Assembly: GCA_020636275.1 (NCBI GenBank)
Contig: JACJYD010000003.1
Coordinates: 286,540-350,539 of the forward strand
Origin: Lewinellaceae bacterium
GTDB lineage: Bacteria > Bacteroidota > Bacteroidia > Chitinophagales > Saprospiraceae
Reading direction: 5' to 3'
Length of the DNA stretch: 64,000 bases
Shown: positions 26,659-33,610 of the stretch, piece by piece
Layout of the letters: every line of letters begins with the position of its first letter
Position numbering within the stretch: position 1 is the first letter of the stretch
Notes under the pieces: generated by a model
Told to the model about the DNA's origin: nothing
Databases searched by the model: none
The model's input: the letters and a program-made list of their open reading frames with translations, nothing else
Position numbers and translations under genes: made by a program

Positions 26659-26692
26659 AAAAAGGGGGACGTGTTACCACGTCCCCCTTTTT
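26659..26692. terminator. Bidirectional terminator
   Basis: Perfect arms AAAAAGGGGGACGTG / CACGTCCCCCTTTTT with a TTAC loop, between convergent Nudix and Cys-rich genes. Confidence 0.9.
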
Positions 26693-26705
26693 AGCGGGAA
26701 TAAGA

Positions 26706-27146
26706 TTAATTATTGGTCTTATTCAGTTTGATCGAGGTGGAGGAGGACTTGGCTTTGCTGTCTTTAGCACAGCAAGCGCCGCCTGCCGAGCCCGCTTTTC
26801 CTTCTGCACAGCATCCGGCTTTGGCGCCTTCCTTGTCGCAGGAAGCTTTTTCAGCGGCTGCCGTTTTGAAGCTCTTCGATTCATTGCAATATTCTACCGG
26901 GATATAGGTGGCTTCGCCGGTTGAAGCATCCACGGAGCGGCGAACGAAACTCACTTTGCCCGTATTGGCATCCACGCGCTGTTCGATCGAGTCGTCGAGC
27001 GAAGCAGCTTTTACGGCAGCCGATTCGGAGCAGGAGGTTTCAGTTTTGGCGGAGGTACCCTTCGCAGCTTTGCTGCAGCAGGTTTGGGCTTGAACAGCAA
27101 AGGATGCGAAGCCGATTAGAGCGAAGACGAACAGAATTCTTTTCAT
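26706..27146 (-). CDS. Small exported Cys-rich protein
   Basis: 146 residues. The start is chosen at MKRILFVFALIGFASFAVQA, which gives a signal peptide cleaved after VQAQ. The mature protein has Cys clusters (TCCSK, TSCSES, KASCDKEGAKAGCCAEG, GGACCAKDS), Lys/Ala/Ser-rich stretches, and a folded-looking centre (EQRVDANTGKVSFVRRSVDASTGEATYIPVEYCNESK). The paired Cys are compatible with metal binding or disulfides, but no known metallothionein motif is matched. A minus-strand box TAAATTTG lies at 27191-27184. The function is not known. Confidence 0.75.
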   Translation of the reverse strand: MKRILFVFALIGFASFAVQAQTCCSKAAKGTSAKTETSCSESAAVKAASLDDSIEQRVDANTGKVSFVRRSVDASTGEATYIPVEYCNESKSFKTAAAEKASCDKEGAKAGCCAEGKAGSAGGACCAKDSKAKSSSTSIKLNKTNN

Positions 27147-27183
27147 AAGATTACGAATTTTGAAAGAATGAGAAAAAAGCAAA

Positions 27184-27191
27184 CAAATTTA
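27184..27191 (-). promoter_or_regulatory. -7 box TAAATTTG for the Cys-rich gene
   Basis: Matches TAnnTTTG on the minus strand, 38 bases from the start codon. Confidence 0.45.
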
Positions 27192-27343
27192 ACCATTCTC
27201 TCCAATGCCTTCAAACCTTTTTCAACATTTAGGAATCCCTTAACGTACAACTGCCCTTCTTGGCGGTTCCGGCAACCGCCATGCCTTCAAAATCGCATAA
27301 TTTTCCGAAATTTAACTAAATTACCGTCCAATAACATGCTATT

Positions 27344-27841
27344 ATGGAGAGACGAACCCTATGGTTATCTTTTTTGGGAGCGGTCCTTTTCCTGGCCTGC
27401 CTTCCTGTAAAATATTCGCTGGACGAACTTCCGGCCGAACAATTGTATTTCGGCTCGGGTGGCGGTTTCACGGGAGCTACCAGGGAGTTCCTGCTCCTTC
27501 GGAACGGACAGGTGTTCCGGTTCGAGAACGGTGTTAATAAAAAAGACACCTTTGAGCTGGAACCGCTTTCCCGCATGGATGCCCGCGACGTATTCCACCG
27601 GTTGGATACCTTGCGCCTGCACAATTACAATTTTGCCTTCCCCGGGAACATGCGGAATTTCATCCGGGAGACCGATGCCCAGACCGACTACATCATCCAA
27701 TGGGGAGATCCCCGTTATGAGGTTCGGGAGGACGTCGCTCAATTTTTCCAGGACCTCAACGCCTTGATGGACAACCGGCGGGTGATCCTCGATCTCAAAG
27801 CGGAAAAACCGGGTGCTAAAAAAGAAAAGGACCCCTGGTGA
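27344..27841 (+). CDS. Small lipoprotein of unknown function
   Basis: 165 residues. The N-terminus MERRTLWLSFLGAVLFLACLP ends in a lipobox-like LFLAC, so it is probably an exported lipoprotein. The rest is mixed alpha/beta with YFGSGGGFTGATREFLLLRNGQVFRFE and LDTLRLHNYNFAFPGNMRNFI, and ends in a Lys-rich tail (KAEKPGAKKEKDPW). No family recognised. It lies 12 bases upstream of the GT9 gene and is probably co-transcribed. Confidence 0.7.
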   Translation: MERRTLWLSFLGAVLFLACLPVKYSLDELPAEQLYFGSGGGFTGATREFLLLRNGQVFRFENGVNKKDTFELEPLSRMDARDVFHRLDTLRLHNYNFAFPGNMRNFIRETDAQTDYIIQWGDPRYEVREDVAQFFQDLNALMDNRRVILDLKAEKPGAKKEKDPW

Positions 27842-27853
27842 CCGGAATTGCCT

Positions 27854-28864
27854 ATGCCGAATATTTCCCGACCTGTTCAGAAAGTGCTGGTGATCCGGTT
27901 TTCCTCCATTGGGGATATTGTCCTCACCACACCTGTATTGCGGGGGTTAAAGCAGCAGGCTGATGCAGAGGTGCACTTCCTCACCAAAAATGCCTTTGCA
28001 CCGGTCCTGGAGGCCAACCCTTACATCGACCGGATGCACACCATTTCTAAAGAGGTAGGGGAAGTGCTTCCGGAGCTAAAAGCTGCCCGGTTTGATTTCG
28101 TGGTCGATCTGCATCACAATTTGAGGAGTTGGCGAGTCAAGCGGGCCCTGGGCGCACCTGGGGCTTCCTTTCCGAAACTGAACCGGGAAAAATGGATGCT
28201 GGTCCGGCTCAAGGCCCGGCATTTGCCCGACGTGCATATCGTCGACCGGTACCTGTACGCAGTTCGGGCCTTGGGCGTTGTTTACGACGGAAAAGGCCTG
28301 GATTACTTTGTACCTCCGGCGTCGGAAGTCGATCCCCGGATTTATGTTCCGGACGGCCGGTTTGCCGTAATTGCGATCGGCGCCGCGCATGCAACCAAGC
28401 GCTTGCCGGCCGGACAGATCGAGGCGGTTTGCCGCTCGATGTCGCTCCCCGTATTGTTGATCGGCGGGCCTGCCGACCGCCCGGTGGGGGAGCAGGTATC
28501 GGCCCGGGCCGGCAGCCATGTGCAAAACCTGTGCGGAGCGCTCAGCCTGAACCAGTCCGCTTCCCTGATCCGCCAGGCAGCGGTGGTGATCAGCCACGAC
28601 ACCGGCATGATGCACGTGGCGGCGGCATTTAAAAAGCCCCTCGTATCGGTGTGGGGCAACACCGTGCCCGACTTCGGGATGAGCCCGTTTTATCCGGATG
28701 GAATGACGCCTCATATATTGCACGAAGTGGAGGGACTGTCTTGCCGGCCCTGTTCGAAGATCGGATATGATCGCTGTCCAAGAGGACATTTCCGTTGTAT
28801 GGAGGATCAGGATGCCGGAAAGATCGCCGCAGACGCGGAAATGTTAGCTGGTGTACAGGGTTGA
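27854..28864 (+). CDS. Glycosyltransferase family 9 (ADP-heptose:LPS heptosyltransferase type)
   Basis: 336 residues; ATG start at MPNISRPVQK (a TTG 6 bases earlier is also open). GT-B fold with N-terminal VLVIRFSSIGDIVLTTPVLRGLK and FDFVVDLHHNLRSWRV, and C-terminal LPVLLIGGPADRPVGEQV and the donor-site signature ISHDTGMMHVAAAFKKPLVSVWGNT. It would add heptose or a related sugar to lipopolysaccharide at the inner membrane. An unusual C-terminal Cys cluster (LSCRPCSKIGYDRCPRGHFRCM) is common in Bacteroidota members. It is preceded by a small lipoprotein gene. Confidence 0.9.
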   Translation: MPNISRPVQKVLVIRFSSIGDIVLTTPVLRGLKQQADAEVHFLTKNAFAPVLEANPYIDRMHTISKEVGEVLPELKAARFDFVVDLHHNLRSWRVKRALGAPGASFPKLNREKWMLVRLKARHLPDVHIVDRYLYAVRALGVVYDGKGLDYFVPPASEVDPRIYVPDGRFAVIAIGAAHATKRLPAGQIEAVCRSMSLPVLLIGGPADRPVGEQVSARAGSHVQNLCGALSLNQSASLIRQAAVVISHDTGMMHVAAAFKKPLVSVWGNTVPDFGMSPFYPDGMTPHILHEVEGLSCRPCSKIGYDRCPRGHFRCMEDQDAGKIAADAEMLAGVQG

Positions 28865-28983
28865 ATGTTAAAATGGAATAATCGCCGAATAATAATAGAT
28901 TTGTCGCGTAATGAAGAAATTATCAGTATAGATGTTTGTTCAACTTCCTTATATCACCTAAATTGGCCCGCTGAGCGTTTCGC

Positions 28984-29024
28984 AAATTGTGGATGGGCGG
29001 GCAAAGCCAGCTCATCCACAATTT
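28984..29024. repeat. Triloop palindrome, AAA-loop variant
   Basis: 19-bp arms (28984-29002 and 29006-29024) around AAA, with one mismatch and one G-U pair. Apex GCGGGC-AAA-GCCAGC, outer stem AAATTGTGGATG / CATCCACAATTT. Same architecture as copies at 22729 and 22767. It lies in the leader of the PorP/SprF gene. Confidence 0.75.
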
Positions 29025-29046
29025 ATAAGATGATGTGGTTTTTCAC

Positions 29047-29054
29047 TAAATTTG
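29047..29054 (+). promoter_or_regulatory. -7 box TAAATTTG for the PorP/SprF gene
   Basis: Matches TAnnTTTG, 45 bases before the ATG at 29099. Confidence 0.5.
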
Positions 29055-29098
29055 CTAAGCAATCGGAATTATCGAGAAAATTTCCTAAACACCATACT

Positions 29099-30127
29099 AT
29101 GAAATTGGTTAGAGCTCTACTTTTTGCTGCTTTTATTTTGTGGAGTGGGGGCGCAATGGCACAGGATATCCATTATTCCCTCTACAATATGTCACCGCTA
29201 ACACTGAATCCGGCCAATACCGGCGCTTTTGAAGGGACTTTCCGGATCGGCGGGATCTTCCGCGATCAATGGTATAGTTTTATTCCGCGGGAGTTTACCA
29301 CTCCTTCCGTCTATCTGGACGCTCCGGTGGCCAATGGCTTTGGCAAACGGGACTGGATCGGCGTCGGACTTTCAGTATACCAGGACAAAGTGGGGTCGGG
29401 GAACCTCAGCCGGGGCAGCGTGCTGTTTTCGGCGGCCTACCACCTGGCTTTGGACAAGAAAGGCAAGACCTATATTACCCTGGGCGGCCAGGGCGGCTAT
29501 GTGCAGCGCCGGTTCGACCAGGAATCGACTCAGGTAATGTTTGAAGACGAACTGGAGCTGGGCGGCGGCCTGGGTGTCGGCAATAGTATGGACCGCAGCC
29601 GGATTGCGATGAATGCACGTTATGTTGATGTCAATGCAGGCGTGATCCTGCGCCATAATTTCAGCGAATCCATGGGCTTCAACCTGGGCTTTTCCGCTCA
29701 GCACCTGACCCGGCCCAAGTACAATATCCTCACCAGCGGATTTGAAAAGCTGCCGATTCGCTTTCAGACCCATGCGCAGTTTACCTCCGATCTGGGTGAA
29801 AAATGGATGATGGCCCCGACGGCTTTCTTTTCCACGATGTCGCCGGCCAGCGAACTGGCCTTCCAGGCCTGGGGTGGCCGTTATATCGGCGAAGACAAAG
29901 GCATGCTGCTTCGCTTTGGCGCAGGATACCGCTGGAAAGATGCGGCCGAACTGCTCCTGGGCTTTGATTATAAAGGATTTCAGGCCGGCTTGAGCTACGA
30001 CCTCAACGTATCCAAACTCAACGATGCGTCCAATTTCCAGGGCGGGTTTGAACTGGCGGTTTCCTATATCGTCAAGATATTCAAGGAACCGGATGTGCCG
30101 CCGGTGATCTTCTGTCCGCGTCTCTAG
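29099..30127 (+). CDS. PorP/SprF family type IX secretion outer-membrane protein
   Basis: 342 residues. The start is chosen at MKLVRALLFAAFILW, which gives a signal peptide cleaved at AMAQ; the ORF extends upstream but has no signal there and covers a palindrome. Family features: DIHYSLYNMSPLTLNPANTGAFEG, FRDQWYSFI, then alternating beta-strands (VGLSVYQDKVGSGNLSRGSVLFSAAYHLAL, GAGYRWKDAAELLLGFDYKGFQAGLSYDLN) of an outer-membrane barrel. PorP/SprF proteins work with T9SS attachment complexes. The next gene is a PorE-like OmpA protein, the usual pairing in the phylum. Confidence 0.9.
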   Translation: MKLVRALLFAAFILWSGGAMAQDIHYSLYNMSPLTLNPANTGAFEGTFRIGGIFRDQWYSFIPREFTTPSVYLDAPVANGFGKRDWIGVGLSVYQDKVGSGNLSRGSVLFSAAYHLALDKKGKTYITLGGQGGYVQRRFDQESTQVMFEDELELGGGLGVGNSMDRSRIAMNARYVDVNAGVILRHNFSESMGFNLGFSAQHLTRPKYNILTSGFEKLPIRFQTHAQFTSDLGEKWMMAPTAFFSTMSPASELAFQAWGGRYIGEDKGMLLRFGAGYRWKDAAELLLGFDYKGFQAGLSYDLNVSKLNDASNFQGGFELAVSYIVKIFKEPDVPPVIFCPRL

Positions 30128-30179
30128 TGTGACTTTCGGTTTACCCCTATTCTCTCAACTTCAACTCACTAAAATTTAT

Positions 30180-32333
30180 ATGAGAAGGCTCATTTTGTTT
30201 ATCGCTTTGGCAGGGATTATGGGAAAGGCAGATGCACAGCCCCTCAACCGGGCAACCTATGCCACCATGATCAAGATCGCCGAACAGAAAATGGCGGAGG
30301 AAGACTATTATAACGCCCTCGACTGGTACGAAAAAGCATACGACGAGGTCAAGGACAATGAAACTTCGGTGAAGATCGCCAATCTGTATTTTTTCCTGCG
30401 GGACTACCGGAATGCCGAACGCGCGTTCCTGCGGGTGCTGCGCCGCGACCGGAAAAACGAATACGGAGAAGAGCGCTTCACCTATGCCCAGACCCTAAAA
30501 ATGAACGGCAAGTACGACGATGCGATCGAAGAGTTCGAAAAATACATCAGCGATGGAAAGGACCCGGTCAAGAAAGAATTGGCCCAGGTGGAGCTCGAGG
30601 GCGCCAAGTTTGCCAAGATCGCACCCGATCCGCGCAATATGACCATCTCCAATGCCGGGCAGAACGTCAATTCCGCCTACTCGGAATACTCGGCTGTATT
30701 GGCCCCCGATGGCCAGAAAATGTATTATGGCAGTTTCAACTCCGAAGAATTGATCGTCGTCGACAAGAATAATACGGACTACTTCGCCAAGATCTTCGTC
30801 TCCGACCGGACTGATTCGGGATGGGGCGAGGGTACGGCCCTCGATGAAAAGATCAATCGCCCGGGCTACCACAACAGCAACGTAACCCTGTCGCCCGACG
30901 GCCGACGGATGTATTTCACCCGTCAACTTCTCACCGGTAACGTGGTATCGGAAAGCAAGATCTATCTGAGCGAATTCGGCCCCGGAGGCTGGAGTCCGGC
31001 CAATGAGGTAGAAGGCGTCAATGGCGATTATATCGCCGACCACCCGGCCGTTGGCGAATTGTACGGCACGGAAGTGCTCTTTTTTACATCCGATAAGGAT
31101 GGAGGCTACGGCGGATTCGATATTTATTACAGCCCCTTCAAAGGCGGTAAATACGGCGAACCCGTCAACCTGGGCCCCAAGATCAATACCGTGGGCGATG
31201 AATTTACCCCTTATTACCGCGACGGGGTGCTCTACTTCAGTTCGACCGGCCACCCGGGCCTGGGAGGTTTCGATATTTTCTCCTCCGAATGGAACGGCGC
31301 CGTATGGAGCGAACCGGTCAATATGGGGAAAGGCTATAACTCCAGTGTCGACGATCTTTACTTTATGCTTTCGGCCGATGGCTACTCGGGGTTCCTCCTC
31401 TCCAACCGGCCGGGTACCCGTTATGTAAAGAGCAAGGGAAAAACCTGCTGCAACGATATCTATAACGTCAGTCTCAAGGTCATCCTGGCCGATCTGAAAT
31501 CGACCGTCTTCGATCAGGAAACCGACGAGGAACTCGATGGCGCTACCCTTCAACTGATCGATATGACCGACGACGAAGAAAACGGCAAGGTCGTCGATAC
31601 CAAGACCAACGGGCAGGCCAATCTGTTCGAATTCCCGCTGGAACTGGATAAATTCTACCGGATCATCGCCGATCGCGAGGATTACTATCCCGATACCCTG
31701 GAGTTCAACACGATGGGACTCCTCGACTCGAAGACCTATGAAATCCCGGTCAAGCTGAAACCTACGCCGGTGTATATCACCATTTCGAAAGAAGAACCGA
31801 TCGAACTGGAGAATATTTACTACGATTTCGACGACGATAAGATCTTGCCCGATGCCGAGCCCGACCTCAACTTCGTGCTCAGCATCCTGAACGAATACCC
31901 GGATATGGTGATCGAACTTTCCTCCCACACCGACAGCAGGGGTAACGATGCCTACAACCGCGACTTGTCGCAGCGCCGCGCCGAATCGGCCCGCCGCTGG
32001 CTCCTGGATAAAGGCGTCGACCGCAAACGGATCCGGGCCGTAGGGTATGGCGAAACCGTTCCGAAGACCATCGGCGAAAAACTGGCCGCAGAATATCCCT
32101 TCCTCCACGTTGGCGATGTACTTACCGAAGACTTCATCAACAAGCTCCCCACGGAGGAGGAACAGGAAGCCGCGCACCAGATCAATCGCCGCACCGAATT
32201 CAAGATCGTGGAGGGCCCGACGAGTATCAAGATCGAAGAGACCCGCCTGATCCGGAAAGGCGCCAAGGTGATCGAAGAAGGATTGCAGGAAGGAGAAGGC
32301 GATGGGAGCAGTGGGGATGAAAAAAAAAATTAA
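30180..32333 (+). CDS. PorE-like OmpA family protein (TPR, WD40/PD40, OmpA domains)
   Basis: 717 residues from MRRLILFIALAGIMG (signal peptide, cleaved after ADAQ). TPR-like helices at about 25-130 (YYNALDWYEKAYDEV, NAERAFLRVLRRD, DAIEEFEKYI), PD40/WD40-type repeats at about 165-410 (LAPDGQKMYYGSF, TSDKDGGYGGFDIYY, FSSTGHPGLGGFDIFS), a carboxypeptidase-regulatory-like domain at about 440-535, and a C-terminal OmpA peptidoglycan-binding domain at about 545-690 (ENIYYDFDDDKILPD, SHTDSRGNDAYNRDLSQRRA). PorE-type proteins tie the T9SS to peptidoglycan. The 3' end carries an A10 tract at which a -1 shift enters the DUF1573 frame. Confidence 0.92.
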   Translation: MRRLILFIALAGIMGKADAQPLNRATYATMIKIAEQKMAEEDYYNALDWYEKAYDEVKDNETSVKIANLYFFLRDYRNAERAFLRVLRRDRKNEYGEERFTYAQTLKMNGKYDDAIEEFEKYISDGKDPVKKELAQVELEGAKFAKIAPDPRNMTISNAGQNVNSAYSEYSAVLAPDGQKMYYGSFNSEELIVVDKNNTDYFAKIFVSDRTDSGWGEGTALDEKINRPGYHNSNVTLSPDGRRMYFTRQLLTGNVVSESKIYLSEFGPGGWSPANEVEGVNGDYIADHPAVGELYGTEVLFFTSDKDGGYGGFDIYYSPFKGGKYGEPVNLGPKINTVGDEFTPYYRDGVLYFSSTGHPGLGGFDIFSSEWNGAVWSEPVNMGKGYNSSVDDLYFMLSADGYSGFLLSNRPGTRYVKSKGKTCCNDIYNVSLKVILADLKSTVFDQETDEELDGATLQLIDMTDDEENGKVVDTKTNGQANLFEFPLELDKFYRIIADREDYYPDTLEFNTMGLLDSKTYEIPVKLKPTPVYITISKEEPIELENIYYDFDDDKILPDAEPDLNFVLSILNEYPDMVIELSSHTDSRGNDAYNRDLSQRRAESARRWLLDKGVDRKRIRAVGYGETVPKTIGEKLAAEYPFLHVGDVLTEDFINKLPTEEEQEAAHQINRRTEFKIVEGPTSIKIEETRLIRKGAKVIEEGLQEGEGDGSSGDEKKN
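32320..32329 (+). other. A10 tract with dnaX-like slippery heptamer
   Basis: In the PorE-like frame the codons are GAA AAA AAA AAT TAA, so A AAA AAA (32321-32327) is a canonical -1 slippery heptamer directly before the stop. After a -1 slip, or one extra A, reading continues K-L-I-P-A-I-D-P-K-S-S-L-Y-G-Q with no stop into the ATG of the DUF1573 ORF. A purine-rich AGGAGAAGG lies about 30 bases upstream. No strong downstream hairpin was seen. Confidence 0.55.
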
Positions 32334-32395
32334 TCCCGGCCATTGATCCGAAATCTTCGCTCTACGGTCAAAAAAACCTGCAGGGCGTTCCGATC

Positions 32396-32713
32396 ATGAG
32401 CTTCGCCCAGCGGTCCTTCGACCTGGGCAAGGTGAAAAAGGGAGAAAAGCGATCCTTGACGTATACCTTCACCAATCTGGGCGACCAGGTGCTGGAGGTG
32501 GATCTGATCTCCGCCTGCGATTGTACTACGGTAGACTACGACTACAAACCGGTGAACCCCGGCGAGTCAGGCGTGATCAAGATGGTGTTCGACAGTTCGG
32601 AAAAAGAAGAAGCTGAAACGATCAATATCGATATCCTGCTGAAGAACACCCTTCCGGGCACGGATGTCCCGATCATCGAACGGCTGGAGTATTCGTTTGA
32701 TATTATCAAATGA
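32396..32713 (+). CDS. DUF1573 domain protein, or C-terminal domain of the PorE-like protein
   Basis: 105 residues from the first ATG. DUF1573 core: RSFDLGKVKKGEKRSLTYTFTN, then the acidic D-C-T-T-V-D-Y-D loop, VNPGESGVIKMVFD, and a beta-rich end. DUF1573 domains are normally in exported proteins, yet here there is no signal peptide, and the domain's usual first strand seems to start upstream of the ATG (GVPI-MSFAQRSFDLG). The frame is open back to 32321 on the A10 tract. It may therefore be translated as a -1 shift extension of the OmpA protein, or be a sequencing-error split of one gene. Confidence 0.8.
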   Translation: MSFAQRSFDLGKVKKGEKRSLTYTFTNLGDQVLEVDLISACDCTTVDYDYKPVNPGESGVIKMVFDSSEKEEAETINIDILLKNTLPGTDVPIIERLEYSFDIIK

Positions 32714-32717
32714 TTTT

Positions 32718-32814
32718 ACCGCGAAGGCGCTAAGGACGCGAAGAGGTTCTGTTATTATAATTCATTATGAGTTGTAAAAACAGGGTGTCTTAGCGCACTT
32801 AGCGCCTTTGCGGT
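32718..32814. repeat. Dispersed-repeat inverted pair (ACCGCRAAGGCGCTAAG type)
   Basis: Left arm 32718-32743 and right arm 32789-32814 are 26-bp inverted copies with four mismatches (ACCGCGAAGGCGCTAAG versus ACCGCAAAGGCGCTAAG). The GCAAAGGCGCTAAG type of sequence is a familiar dispersed repeat in many bacterial genomes. It sits between DUF1573 and pnuC. Confidence 0.75.
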
Positions 32815-32823
32815 TTTAATATT

Positions 32824-33423
32824 ATGGAATTCTGGATTTCCCTCGCAAACCAGATTGCCGCCCAACGTTTTAGCGAATGGGCGGCCGTGATCGGCGCCAT
32901 CCTTTACCTGTTGCTGGCGGCCAGGAACAACCCCTGGTGCTGGGTCTGGGGCATCATCAGCTGCATCTTCTGGGCCTATGCCGCTTTCGCCCTCTACGGA
33001 CTCTACATCGACGGCGCGCTTCAGATCTTCTATATCTTCATTAGCATTTTTGGCATTTACGAATGGAAATACGGGGGTAAAGACCACCAGGAACTCCCCA
33101 TTTCCCGTCTGACCTGGAAGCAACACATCTGGATCTGGGTGGGCGGTCTGGCCCTTTCCTGGGTGCTTGGGGCTTTTTTCGCGGCGTATACATCCGCGGC
33201 CGCCACTTATCTCGACGCCTTCACCACCGTTTTTTCCGTGATCATCACCTTTATGGTGATCCGCAAAAAGATCGAGAACTGGCTGTACTGGTTCCTCATC
33301 GATAGCGTCTATGTATACCTCTATTGGAGCAGGGGCGGTTTTTTAATCGCGTTACTTTTTGTGGTGTATTTGGTCATTGTTGTATTCGGCTATCTTTCCT
33401 GGAGGAAAAAATTGTTAATTTGA
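32824..33423 (+). CDS. pnuC: Nicotinamide riboside transporter PnuC
   Basis: 199 residues, seven or so membrane helices. The PnuC pattern is clear: LYLLLAARNNPWCWVWGIISCIFWAYAAFA, IFYIFISIFGIYEWKYGG, VFSVIITFMVIRKKIENWLYWFLIDSVYVYLYW, and a final helix. It takes up nicotinamide riboside or a related vitamin for NAD synthesis. It needs a cytoplasmic kinase such as NadR, not present here. It stands alone between a dispersed repeat and the nqr promoter. Confidence 0.92.
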   Translation: MEFWISLANQIAAQRFSEWAAVIGAILYLLLAARNNPWCWVWGIISCIFWAYAAFALYGLYIDGALQIFYIFISIFGIYEWKYGGKDHQELPISRLTWKQHIWIWVGGLALSWVLGAFFAAYTSAAATYLDAFTTVFSVIITFMVIRKKIENWLYWFLIDSVYVYLYWSRGGFLIALLFVVYLVIVVFGYLSWRKKLLI

Positions 33424-33492
33424 ATTGAATCTAAATAACATCTAATCGCAAACCCATTTAAAAAGGCTTTCTTTAATAAATAAAACCTTTTA

Positions 33493-33500
33493 TATCTTTG
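33493..33500 (+). promoter_or_regulatory. -7 box TATCTTTG for the nqr operon
   Basis: Perfect TAnnTTTG, 111 bases upstream of nqrA, in an AT-rich 187-bp gap with a long 5' leader. Confidence 0.55.
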
Positions 33501-33610
33501 CCGATGTTTTTTGAAACCCTTGAAAAGTTGGGAGTTTTCCCATTTTTGGGGACGGCTTTCCAGGGGTTGATCGGAAGAAAAAACGATTATCAACGATCCA
33601 AACAAGCTTC

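Noticed and set aside
28865..29098. 78-residue N-terminal extension of PorP/SprF
   Set aside because: It covers a palindrome and a promoter box, and the real start has a proper signal peptide.
30495..32177. 560-residue ORF on the minus strand
   Set aside because: Antisense to the PorE-like gene; no domain recognised and the coding signal is clear on the plus strand.
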